The notes under the pieces were generated by a model. That model was not told the DNA's origin, ran no database searches, and saw only the letters and a list, made by a program, of their open reading frames with translations. Below, in pieces: positions 57,191-64,000 of a DNA stretch of 64,000 nucleotides (position 1 is the first letter of the stretch; each line of letters starts with the position of its first letter). Where the stretch lies: NCBI RefSeq assembly GCF_015207505.1, contig NZ_JADEWT010000016.1, positions 17,549 to 81,548 on the forward strand, given 5' to 3'. Source of the DNA: Tychonema sp. LEGE 06208 (GTDB taxonomy: Bacteria; Cyanobacteriota; Cyanobacteriia; Cyanobacteriales; Microcoleaceae). Both the position numbers and the translations under genes were made by a program.

Positions 57191-58192
57191 TTAATTCTTA
57201 GCTCCCTTAACACCGATTAGCTGAACCAGCAATACTGCTATTGCGTTCACCGACAGGGTGATGACAAATAGAATTAGGGCTAAATACATTAAAGCGCCGA
57301 TGTGCAGCTCTTCTTGAGCTTCCCGAAATTGACTTGCCAAAACAGCGGGAATTGAGTAGCCGGGAGCTAATATAGATTTGTTGATTTGAATGGAGTTGCC
57401 AATTACCATTGTGACTGCCATTGTTTCGCCCAAAGCGCGTCCCAATGCTAAGATGGTCGCTCCGATAATTCCGGAACTTGCTGCTGGCAATAACAGCTTA
57501 AATATGGTTTCCCAGCGGGTAGCTCCGAGGGACATTGAAGCACTCCGCAAATCTACTGGAACTGACAGCAAGACATCGCGGCTGATGGCGGCTACTGTGG
57601 GCAGAATCATAATCGATAAAAGTATTCCAGCGGGCAGCATTCCCGGCCCAAAAGGTTCGCTGCTGAATAGGGGAAACCAACTAAAATTGTTGAATAGCGA
57701 CTGCTGTAAAGGTAGCAGAAAGGGAATTAACACAAAGATTCCCCAAAGTCCAAAGATGACGCTGGGAATGGCTGAGATTAATTCAACCATGAATCCCAAG
57801 GGCGATCGCACCCAAGCAGGCAAAAAGTTCTCGCTGGTAACGATAGCTACTGAAAGTCCTAAAGGAATTGCGATGATAATGGCGATCGCAGAACTAACTA
57901 CTGTACCGTAAATAAACGGCAAAGCCCCAAACTGTAACTCTCCGATATCCCATTTGGGATTCCACAAAAACTCCAGTCCAAACTTGCTAATAGCAGGCCA
58001 AGCATCCTTAAAAATTATCCCGCTCATCCAGAACAGGATGCCCGCCGTCGCTAAAGCAAAAGCCCATACAAATACAGTAAATCCCGACTCTAGCCACAAA
58101 CCTTCACCCTTCGTATCAGTCAAATCTACGTGGGTGTTGATTGCTGCAGGCTTCCGAGTCAATTTTTTCGGTTTCTTTGAAGAATTGGTCAT
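57191..58192 (-). CDS. pstC: phosphate ABC transporter permease PstC
   Basis: A 333-residue permease of PstSCAB. TM1 is FVWAFALATAGILFWMSGII, then PFIYGTVVSSAIAIIIAIPL, AIPSVIFGLWGIFVLIPFLL, IMILPTVAAISRDVLLSVP, the EAA loop MSLGATRWETIFKLLLPAA, and ATILALGRALGETMAVTMVI. About 35 polar residues precede TM1. It is separated from pstS by 249 bp holding a hairpin-rich element (58242-58338), which could lower expression of the permease genes relative to pstS. Confidence 0.93.
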   Translation of the reverse strand: MTNSSKKPKKLTRKPAAINTHVDLTDTKGEGLWLESGFTVFVWAFALATAGILFWMSGIIFKDAWPAISKFGLEFLWNPKWDIGELQFGALPFIYGTVVSSAIAIIIAIPLGLSVAIVTSENFLPAWVRSPLGFMVELISAIPSVIFGLWGIFVLIPFLLPLQQSLFNNFSWFPLFSSEPFGPGMLPAGILLSIMILPTVAAISRDVLLSVPVDLRSASMSLGATRWETIFKLLLPAASSGIIGATILALGRALGETMAVTMVIGNSIQINKSILAPGYSIPAVLASQFREAQEELHIGALMYLALILFVITLSVNAIAVLLVQLIGVKGAKN

Positions 58193-58241
58193 ACCGAGTT
58201 ATGGCGTAAACAGCGAAATCTTGAATAGAGAAACTCAGGAT

Positions 58242-58338
58242 TTACGCACTTCGACAAAGAAACCGGGTTTTTTACGTAATCTGCTGACTACAGCGCGTCT
58301 TTTCGTAAAAAAACCCGGTTTCTGACCCCCGTGCGTAA
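58242..58338. mobile_element. TTACGCAC..GTGCGTAA element in the pstS-pstC spacer
   Basis: Outer inverted ends TTACGCAC (58242) and GTGCGTAA (58331), inner inverted arms agaaaccgggttttttacg (58258) and cgtaaaaaaacccggtttct (to 58323). A second full copy is at 59793-59892 and a left half at 63754-63785. As RNA it would form a long hairpin between pstS and pstC. Confidence 0.7.
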
Positions 58339-58441
58339 GTTTCATGAATAAGGTGTGTACTGCACACCAAAGCCCCTGAAATTTATGAATTTTGAATCAT
58401 ACATTTAAGTCAAAACTCATAACTCCCTGAACAAATTTGAA

Positions 58442-59470
58442 TTAACCTCTAGCAACCACACTCTGATTCACTGTTTGAATCACCTTTTGAGCTGTCCCTT
58501 GCGGAATCGAGGTATACTCTAGCTGTTTGTTGATACCTTGACCTGTAGTCATCACCCAATTAACCATCTTTTTAATAGCATCTGCTTTCGCCGCAGGATA
58601 CTGTTTGTAGATTAACAGCCAAGTCAAGCCCACAATCGGATATCCATCATTGGGATTTCCTTCTACTAAACGGAAGTCAGCCGGGAAGGCTTCCCCTGAG
58701 AAAGCTTTTTCAGCTTCTGCTAAACTAGGATCTACAAACCGACCAGCTCTATTTTGAATAAATGCTGTTTGGAGCTTGTTTTGCCTAGCGTAAGTATCTT
58801 GAACGTAGCCAACTGCACCCGCTGTTTGTTTCACCAAACCTGCTACGCCAGGATTTCCTTGACCACTTAGAGGGCCACCGGGCCAACTCGGTTGAGCGGC
58901 ACCTTTGATGCTGCTGCCAATTGCCTGCAAGTGATTGCTAAAAATAAAGCTTGTACCGCTGCTATCTGCCCGCACAACTACTCGAATTGCAGTATTTGGC
59001 AAATTTTTAGCTTGTCCAGAAATTCCTGCTATTTTAGGGTCATTCCAGCGGGTAATTTTGCCTTCAAAAATGCCCTTCATGGCATCGCTATTTAGCCTAA
59101 CATTGTTGACTCCGGGCAAGTTGTAGACAACTGCAACCGCGCCGCCTGCTGTCGGAACTGCCATTACACCGCGCTTTACCTGAGATATCTGCTGGGAACT
59201 CATCAGCGCGTCGCTGCCTGCGAAGTCAACCGTGCCTGCAATTAATGCTCGGATACCGGCACCGGAGCCTGTTCCTTCGTAGTTTACGGTAATTTGATTT
59301 GCACTTCTCATCTGAGAGAAGTAGCGATCGTACAAAGGTTTGGGGAAAGTTGCTCCCGAACCGTTTAGTGTTACCGCAGCTACAGCGGAAGTAATCAACG
59401 AGAGCGAAAATGCTGCTACTGCTAGCGTAACTATCAAGCCGCGTCGCCAGCTTTTAGTGAAGAAAACCAT
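58442..59470 (-). CDS. pstS: phosphate ABC transporter substrate-binding protein
   Basis: A 342-residue periplasmic phosphate-binding protein. The signal peptide is LIVTLAVAAFSLSLITSAVA with cleavage near VAAV. The mature start is LNGSGATFPKPLYDRYF, then NYEGTGSGAGIRALIAGTVD (phosphate loop residues TGSGAG), DFAGSDALMSSQQI, VVRADSSGTSFIFSNHL and GAVGYVQDTY. It delivers phosphate to PstC/PstA. Two Pho-box-like arrays lie 95-185 bp upstream of ATG 59470. Confidence 0.94.
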   Translation of the reverse strand: MVFFTKSWRRGLIVTLAVAAFSLSLITSAVAAVTLNGSGATFPKPLYDRYFSQMRSANQITVNYEGTGSGAGIRALIAGTVDFAGSDALMSSQQISQVKRGVMAVPTAGGAVAVVYNLPGVNNVRLNSDAMKGIFEGKITRWNDPKIAGISGQAKNLPNTAIRVVVRADSSGTSFIFSNHLQAIGSSIKGAAQPSWPGGPLSGQGNPGVAGLVKQTAGAVGYVQDTYARQNKLQTAFIQNRAGRFVDPSLAEAEKAFSGEAFPADFRLVEGNPNDGYPIVGLTWLLIYKQYPAAKADAIKKMVNWVMTTGQGINKQLEYTSIPQGTAQKVIQTVNQSVVARG

Positions 59471-59564
59471 AACTCCTTGTCCTTAGTATTAATAGCAGGC
59501 TTTGCAAATCTCTTCCATAGAATAGACTGAAATCCTAACTAAAAACAGAGAAAATAATAAGCTT

Positions 59565-59594
59565 GTTTTAAATTATGGTTAACATCAGATTAAG
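59565..59594 (-). promoter_or_regulatory. Pho-box-like array, proximal to pstS
   Basis: Read on the minus strand, three 8-mers with 3-bp spacers: CTTAATCT, GTTAACCA, TTTAAAAC. The cyanobacterial Pho box is described as tandem PyTTAAPyPy(T/A) octamers with 3-bp spacing. The first matches fully, the second at 7 of 8, the third weakly. It predicts control by the SphS/SphR (PhoR/PhoB) system. Confidence 0.7.
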
Positions 59595-59623
59595 TTTTTA
59601 ACGATTAAGAAATGACCGCCAAA

Positions 59624-59653
59624 ACGATAACATTTCTTTAATCTATGGTTAAC
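59624..59653 (-). promoter_or_regulatory. second Pho-box-like array, distal
   Basis: On the minus strand GTTAACCA, ATTAAAGA, GTTATCGT with 3-bp spacers. Only the first octamer matches well. It lies 30 bp upstream of the proximal array and shares its GTTAACCAT core. Confidence 0.5.
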
Positions 59654-59696
59654 ATTAGCAGGAGTTACGCAGGGTAGATTTCAGTTTTGCATTTGT

Positions 59697-59754
59697 AGTG
59701 CGAGCGTCCCCGCTCGCGTGCTGTGTAAAGCACGCGAGCGAGGACGCTCGCACT
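59697..59754. repeat. 26-bp stem hairpin (AGTGCGAGCGTCC..)
   Basis: Arms 59697-59722 and 59729-59754 pair at 25 of 26 positions around a 6-nt loop. It lies between the pstS promoter and the decayed NYN tail and could end transcription from the NYN side. Confidence 0.65.
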
Positions 59755-59792
59755 GTAAAAAAACAATCCTTTTTGCGATGGAGATGCTCCCC

Positions 59793-59892
59793 TTACGCAC
59801 TCCTGACCAAAGAAACCGGGTTTTTTATTAAATCTGCGGGTCACAATCAAGTTTTTTCATACACAAACCCGGTTTCCGATACCCGTGCCTAA
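59793..59892. mobile_element. TTACGCAC..GTGCCTAA element, second copy
   Basis: Outer ends TTACGCAC and GTGCCTAA, inner arms gaaaccgggtttttt and aacccggtttc, same plan as 58242-58338. Confidence 0.65.
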
Positions 59893-59904
59893 GTATTAAT
59901 TAGA

Positions 59905-60120
59905 TTAAAAAAATGAGGCTGGGGCGATCGCCACTTGATACCCCTTACCTTTTTTTTGCACTTTAAATGTTTGAGATGACTTTAAAAAGTCGAGAAAATT
60001 ACTCTCTAATTTGAGAGATTTCAGCTTTTTGGTAATTGGTTGACCGTATTGTTATGAAATTCACTTGCTACCTGGTTAATCGAAATGTAAGCGCCTGGAG
60101 ATTGAGCGGTTAAAGCTCTC
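59905..60120 (-). pseudogene. decayed second OST-HTH domain of the NYN gene
   Basis: An ATG overlapping the TGA of the NYN gene (ATGA) opens MRALTAQSPGAYISINQVAS plus EFHN. One base is then missing and the other frame continues YGQPITKKLKSLKLESNF, LDFLKSSQTFKV, QKKGKGYQVAIA and stops. It matches the C-terminal OST-HTH of paralog 1 (VGSEFHRQYGKQIT). It was probably part of the NYN protein before frameshifts. Confidence 0.7.
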
Positions 60121-61309
60121 ATAATTTTTCCTCAGATGCTTCCAGCGCTGCCGGAGAGTCAGTTTGTGACGGTGCCTCTTTTTGAGCGATCGCCACTTGA
60201 TGCTCGCTGCCATTTAATGTCAGTTGAAAAACCCAATGTCGCGATTGCAAAAATTTTATCAAACTGGAATTAGCCCAAAAATGTTTTACAATTACATCGG
60301 CATGACATTGATATTTCTTGAAAAATATTTTTTTAAGCTTGGTTACAGAAATAGCATCCTCTTTAGACTCAAATATCGCCGCTTCAATCATCTCTAAAAG
60401 TATCTTTTCTAAGGTGTCAAGCGAATCAATAGCAATTGAATTAGAAGGTAAAATTTCTGGAAAATTCTGACCTTCAATATTTTGATCGACGGGAAGAGAA
60501 TTGGCGGGTTCTTCTGTCGCAGTAATTTCGTTTTTGAGTGACGACAATACTCCTAAATTGGTGGAATTTATAGAATTTAATTCGATAGCGCGGCGCTCTT
60601 GAAAAAGTTGAGTAACACTAGAAAACCAAGCTATCCGCTCCTCGATAGATTGGTGTTCTGCCTTCAGCAAATCGGCAATTTTATTTGCCAGTTCTGCAAA
60701 AGTAGGGAGTTCCACTTCCTCTTTGCAAGAATAGTGATTGCTCTCCCCAGTCAGATGATTTTCTACAGACAACACAGCATTTTGACTGCGTACCCGAAAC
60801 ACAGTCAATCCCTGATTTTGTAATTGATTGCAGAGGTGATTTAACAAACCATCGGAGGAACAAACAAAAACTTCTCGGACATCCCGATAGCGGTATAAAA
60901 TAGCAGCACCAAAAGCAATCATTTTACCATCAGCGCTGCTAGCGCCGCCCGGAGCGTGAATTAGTTCGTAACCGCGATCGTACAATTCAGTATCCAGCTT
61001 ACCGGTGCTGGGGTTTTTCCAGTTAGCAAAAGCAATCTTAACTTGCAGGGGATAGCTGCACAAACTGGCTAAAAACTTTTCCGAATTAATGTCGAGTTTC
61101 AAGTTTTCTGCATCTAGCAGCAAAATCGCAATTTCCCGATCGCACTTTACGGCTGTTTCTGGGGCACTCGAACTTTCCGCACCTTCGCCACTCAACGGGA
61201 ATCGAGGCTCAAAACCTTGTTGGCTAACAGCTTGAAGCGGATAAAACTGCTGGCGACGGGAACTGCGGCTGTGGCGGAATCGATCGGGCGAACGTCGGGG
61301 ATTTTTCAT
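60119..61309 (-). CDS. NYN-domain protein (paralog 2)
   Basis: A 396-residue paralog of the 52009-53403 protein. The N-terminal 60 residues are basic and low in complexity (RRSPDRFRHSRSSRRQQ). The NYN core (about 60-190) has AILLLDAENLKLDI, HAPGGASSADGKMIAFG and EVFVCSSDGLLNHL with the Asp residues kept. A helical part (LANKIADLLKAEHQSIEERI) and one winged domain (LKKIFFKKYQCHAD, WVFQLTLNGSEHQVAIA) follow. A second winged domain is readable downstream only as a frameshifted remnant. Role in RNA metabolism is inferred from the fold. Confidence 0.8.
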   Translation of the reverse strand: MKNPRRSPDRFRHSRSSRRQQFYPLQAVSQQGFEPRFPLSGEGAESSSAPETAVKCDREIAILLLDAENLKLDINSEKFLASLCSYPLQVKIAFANWKNPSTGKLDTELYDRGYELIHAPGGASSADGKMIAFGAAILYRYRDVREVFVCSSDGLLNHLCNQLQNQGLTVFRVRSQNAVLSVENHLTGESNHYSCKEEVELPTFAELANKIADLLKAEHQSIEERIAWFSSVTQLFQERRAIELNSINSTNLGVLSSLKNEITATEEPANSLPVDQNIEGQNFPEILPSNSIAIDSLDTLEKILLEMIEAAIFESKEDAISVTKLKKIFFKKYQCHADVIVKHFWANSSLIKFLQSRHWVFQLTLNGSEHQVAIAQKEAPSQTDSPAALEASEEKL

Positions 61310-61389
61310 TAACTGACAATGGTAGCTTAACTTTATGGTGGCCGATGGGCTAATAATAAAATAAATACACTTAACAATTCTTAAAAAAA

Positions 61390-62898
61390 ATGGCTAGAGA
61401 TTTGCGGGGATTCCTGAAACTCCTAGAAGAAAGGGGACAACTGCGCCGAATTAGCGCTTTAGTCGATTCCGACCTCGAAATTGCCGAAATTTCCAACCAA
61501 ATGCTGGTCAAAGGCGGCCCCGGACTTTTGTTTGAAAACGTCAAAGGGGCAGATTTCCCCGTGGCGATTAACCTGTTGGGCACAGAAGAACGGGTTTGCT
61601 GGGCGATGAACATGGAAAAGCCGATCGAACTAGAAGAGCTCGGCAAAAAATTGGGAATGCTACAACAGCCAAAACCGCCCAAAAAGATATCCCAAGCCAT
61701 AGAATTCGGCAAAGTTTTGTTCGACGTAGTGAAAGCCAAACCAGGCCGCGACTTCTTCCCAGCTTGTCAGCAAGTGGTATTTGAAGGAGAAGGCGTGGAT
61801 TTGAACAAAATCCCGATGATTCGCCCCTATCCGGGAGATGCGGGCAAAATTATCACCCTGGGTTTGGTAATTACTAAGGATTGCGAAACCGGTACGCCGA
61901 ATGTGGGCGTTTATCGCTTGCAGTTGCAGTCAAAAAACACGATGACTGTCCACTGGTTATCTGTCCGGGGAGGCGCGCGGCACTTGCGGAAAGCGGCGCA
62001 GGCTGGTAAAAAGTTGGAAGTTGCGATCGCCCTGGGAGTCGATCCTTTAATCATCCTCGCCGCAGCAACGCCAATTCCTGTAGATTTATCGGAATGGTTA
62101 TTTGCGGGACTTTACGGCGGTTCCGGCGTGAGTTTAGCGAAGTGCAAAACCGTAGATTTGGAAGTACCGGCGGACTCGGAAATCGTGTTAGAAGGAACGA
62201 TTACACCGGGGGAAGTTCTGCCCGACGGGCCCTTTGGGGATCACATGGGTTATTACGGCGGCGTGGAAGATTCGCCGCTGGTGCGATTCAACTGCATGAC
62301 GCACCGCAAAGACCCGATTTATCTAACGACATTTAGCGGGCGGCCGCCGAAAGAAGAAGCAATGATGGCGATCGCGCTTAACCGCATTTATACCCCTATT
62401 TTGCGGCAGCAAGTATCGGAAATTGTCGATTTCTTCTTACCAATGGAAGCGCTGAGTTATAAAGCAGCAATTATCTCGATCGATAAAGCCTATCCCGGTC
62501 AAGCGCGTCGGGCTGCTTTAGCATTTTGGAGTGCATTACCGCAGTTTACTTACACTAAGTTTGTGATTGTTGTGGATAAAAGTATCAACATTCGCGACCC
62601 GCGTCAAGTAGTTTGGGCAATTAGTTCTAAAGTCGATCCAGTTCGAGATGTATTTATTCTGCCAAATACGCCCTTTGACACGTTAGATTTTGCCAGTGAA
62701 AAGATTGGTTTGGGCGGCAGAATGGGGATTGATGCTACTACGAAGATGCCGCCGGAAACCGATCACGAATGGGGGGAAGTTTTGGAGTCCGATCCGGATG
62801 TGGCGGCGATGGTAGAAAGGCGTTGGGCTGAGTATGGTTTGGCCGATTTGAATTTGGGAGAAGTCGATCCGAATTTGTTTGGGTACGAGATGAGGTAG
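61390..62898 (+). CDS. ubiD: UbiD-family decarboxylase
   Basis: A 502-residue prenyl-FMN-dependent decarboxylase; in cyanobacteria UbiD decarboxylates the prenylated 4-hydroxybenzoate precursor of plastoquinone. It starts MARDLRGFLKLLEERGQL. It has NVGVYRLQLQSKNTMTVHWL (Arg and metal/prFMN site) and HLRKAAQAGKKLEVAIALG. IVLEGTITPGEVLPDGPFGD and HMGYYGG supply the acidic and His residues. The C-terminus has GQARRAALAFWSALPQFTYT. Length and motifs match the family. It diverges from the NYN gene with an 80-bp gap. No ubiX is nearby. Confidence 0.93.
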   Translation: MARDLRGFLKLLEERGQLRRISALVDSDLEIAEISNQMLVKGGPGLLFENVKGADFPVAINLLGTEERVCWAMNMEKPIELEELGKKLGMLQQPKPPKKISQAIEFGKVLFDVVKAKPGRDFFPACQQVVFEGEGVDLNKIPMIRPYPGDAGKIITLGLVITKDCETGTPNVGVYRLQLQSKNTMTVHWLSVRGGARHLRKAAQAGKKLEVAIALGVDPLIILAAATPIPVDLSEWLFAGLYGGSGVSLAKCKTVDLEVPADSEIVLEGTITPGEVLPDGPFGDHMGYYGGVEDSPLVRFNCMTHRKDPIYLTTFSGRPPKEEAMMAIALNRIYTPILRQQVSEIVDFFLPMEALSYKAAIISIDKAYPGQARRAALAFWSALPQFTYTKFVIVVDKSINIRDPRQVVWAISSKVDPVRDVFILPNTPFDTLDFASEKIGLGGRMGIDATTKMPPETDHEWGEVLESDPDVAAMVERRWAEYGLADLNLGEVDPNLFGYEMR

Positions 62899-62952
62899 GG
62901 AAACGGCATTGCCGTGTCCGGGGCGGGGAGGAGGACACGGCAGTATATACCG

Positions 62953-63015
62953 TAGGGTGCGTCGCCATCCACAATCTCTCAATAAACTCGCAAATCTCCC
63001 AGCGACGCACCATAC
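62953..63015. repeat. GTAGGGTGCGTCG hairpin repeat at the DUF6888 5' end
   Basis: Arms gtagggtgcgtcgc and gcgacgcaccatac flank about 35 bp. Upstream, ACGGCATTGCCGTG (62904-62917) forms another small palindrome. The repeat occupies the place where the DUF6888 start codon is expected. Confidence 0.65.
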
Positions 63016-63035
63016 AAAGTTATTATTATATCCTA

Positions 63036-63256
63036 AAGTTTGTGCCACAATTGAGGAACGATCGATTAATCCTACTGACGAACAAGCCCAAGCCTGTCTG
63101 CGCGTCTGCCAGATGTTCTCTAGCTACTACCGAGATATTCAACTATTCCGTTTTAATGCTCAAACCAGAGAAGTATATATTTTCGTAAGTGATGAGCTGG
63201 AAGTAATCGTATCTAGTAATGGACTTTGGAGGTTTTTGGATGAAACCGAACTTTGA
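63036..63256 (+). CDS. DUF6888-like small protein, start unclear
   Basis: About 70 residues are recognisable: NPTDEQAQACLRVCQMFSSY, YRDIQLFRFNAQ, EVYIFVSDELEVIVSSNGLWRFL. This matches a small cyanobacterial family found next to DUF6887. No ATG, GTG or TTG lies in frame between the repeat hairpin and this region. Upstream candidates are only a GTG (62957) and a TTG (62909) inside repeat DNA. The given start is the first codon after the repeat that joins the family pattern, not a true start codon. The gene may be 5'-damaged or use ATT. Confidence 0.55.
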
Positions 63257-63740
63257 TGAAATGAGCAGAGTCGAATTAAAAGCTTACGTGCTATCGCATC
63301 GGGATGATGATGAAGCGATTCGGGTCTTTTTTGGTCGTCGCAATCCCCCAGATTCACAAGCGACATGGTACGGGCCGATGACTACTCCTGAAGGTGTACC
63401 TATTGCTGAAAATATTCGCATCGCTGAGGAAGCAATTAAGAAAAGAGTTGAAATCGATCGCGAAAAACAACAACAAAGGAAAAAAGCACAGTCGGAGAAT
63501 TTACGCCACAAATTAGAACAAGAGATTGAAGAAAAACTTAGAGATAAAATAGAATTAGAAGTAGAATCAAAGTTACAACAAAAATTAGAACAAGAACTTG
63601 AGGATCTGATAGGTGCGATCGCCCAATTTTTAGCATCAACCAGCGAGTTTTCATCAAAACTGGCAATGCCGAGCGCACTTTTGGCAATTCAGCAAAGAAT
63701 TGAGGATTTTGGCGATTTTGAAGATTTGCGATCGAATTGA
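63240..63740 (+). CDS. DUF6887-like protein with long charged coiled coil
   Basis: A 166-residue protein. It starts MKPNFDEMSRVELKAYVLSH RDDDEAI, the hallmark of DUF6887. The middle (AENIRIAEEAIKKRVEIDRE) and a long Glu/Lys/Gln coiled coil (EQEIEEKLRDKIELEVESKL) are far longer than the usual 70-90 residues of the family. ATG 63240 is chosen; it overlaps the DUF6888 frame by 17 bp, so the two are coupled. Pairs of this type look like toxin-antitoxin modules in arrangement, but no activity is known to me. Confidence 0.65.
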   Translation: MKPNFDEMSRVELKAYVLSHRDDDEAIRVFFGRRNPPDSQATWYGPMTTPEGVPIAENIRIAEEAIKKRVEIDREKQQQRKKAQSENLRHKLEQEIEEKLRDKIELEVESKLQQKLEQELEDLIGAIAQFLASTSEFSSKLAMPSALLAIQQRIEDFGDFEDLRSN

Positions 63741-63882
63741 GTGCGATCGGGACTTACGCACTGCGTCAGAGAAACCGGGTTTTTACCGAGTCTTCGCGCT
63801 GTAACGCCTATTCTCAAAAAAATAATGAAAGTTGGTGAAATAATTTTAAATCAAATTAATTTGTTAGGCACTAAAGTCAGGG
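63741..63882. repeat. spacer with half of a TTACGCAC element
   Basis: TTACGCAC (63754) followed by gagaaaccgggtttttacc (63769) matches the left half of the 58242 and 59793 elements; no right half is seen. Confidence 0.6.
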
Positions 63883-64000
63883 CTATTTCATTCTGAATAG
63901 GGTTTTGAGGAATTCAAGGCCAAATCCTGCCTGACGTTGAGCTTGAGCCATATTAGTTTCCCCCTGCTCCCGATAGAGATTGAGGGCCAAATTACGGGCG
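63883..64000 (-). CDS. C-terminal end of a TPR-like protein (runs off the window)
   Basis: The frame enters from the right edge and reads ARNLALNLYREQGETNMAQA, QRQAGFGLEFLKTLFRMK, then TAG. ALNLYREQGET..A is typical of the last TPR helix pair in cyanobacterial tetratricopeptide/CHAT-type proteins. Only 39 codons are visible, so the domain cannot be confirmed. Confidence 0.5.
   Translation of the reverse strand, partial: ARNLALNLYREQGETNMAQAQRQAGFGLEFLKTLFRMK

Overview
This window is chromosomal DNA of a filamentous, non-marine-type cyanobacterium, most like the Microcoleus/Oscillatoria group. The evidence is the dense GCGATCGC (HIP1) sites, a paired flavodiiron operon, a cyanobacteriochrome-type histidine kinase, CPP1-like, DUF2232 and DUF151 genes, UbiD and HPPD of quinone/tocopherol synthesis, and many heptamer tandem arrays between genes. 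The genus is an inference from overall character. I saw no tRNA, rRNA or CRISPR array.

Layout. 1-2.4 kb: end of an alpha/beta hydrolase, heptamer arrays, coaX, and a miniature transposon nested in another. 2.4-6.1 kb: a GAF-GAF histidine kinase whose second GAF has both cysteines of a DXCF cyanobacteriochrome, then a sulfotransferase pseudogene split by a 166-bp element with a 5-bp target duplication. 6.3-11.7 kb: a 1779-residue DUF4347/Ig-like/RTX adhesin. 12.4-16.8 kb: an flv4 - VWA-like - flv2 operon for photosystem II photoprotection. 16.9-22.4 kb: pgsA, then an Hsp70-like ORF with no good start codon lying in the -1 frame after an A10 run in a 740-residue acidic coiled-coil gene. 23.7-27.9 kb: SyCRP1-like regulator, universal stress protein, DUF2232 protein and cobT. 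28.3-34.7 kb: a small coiled-coil protein, a Tat lipoprotein of the solute-binding type, a broken small gene, a secreted protein and a PAS-PAS histidine kinase. 35.2-41.5 kb: AKR with two Fe-S clusters, DUF151, ribE, a 272-bp tandem duplication with a MITE in only one copy, GT2, and a GT-C-like membrane protein. 41.7-51.6 kb: M23 peptidase, PgeF, CPP1-like, HAD, a diguanylate cyclase with a truncated PAS, GNAT, HPPD and SDR. 52.0-61.3 kb: two paralogous NYN-domain genes bracket an APC permease and the pstS-pstC-pstA-pstB phosphate operon, which has two Pho-box-like arrays upstream. 61.4-64 kb: ubiD, a DUF6888/DUF6887 pair and the end of a TPR-like gene.

The main theme beyond housekeeping genes is intergenic repeat activity. 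At least four families of small inverted-repeat elements can be recognised from their ends: CCCACATTCCGC, TA-TAGCGGTT, ATATC..CATCGGAAT and TTACGCAC..GTGCGTAA. There are also GTGCGTCAG hairpins and heptamer arrays that keep a 7-bp period while changing sequence. Several broken genes (sulfotransferase, a small conserved protein, the second OST-HTH of a NYN gene, DUF6888 start, PAS of the cyclase) lie beside or contain these elements. The strongest leads are the A10 frameshift junction, the filled/empty MITE site at 38.2 kb, the DXCF photoreceptor kinase and the four-copy element that carries heptamer arrays inside.
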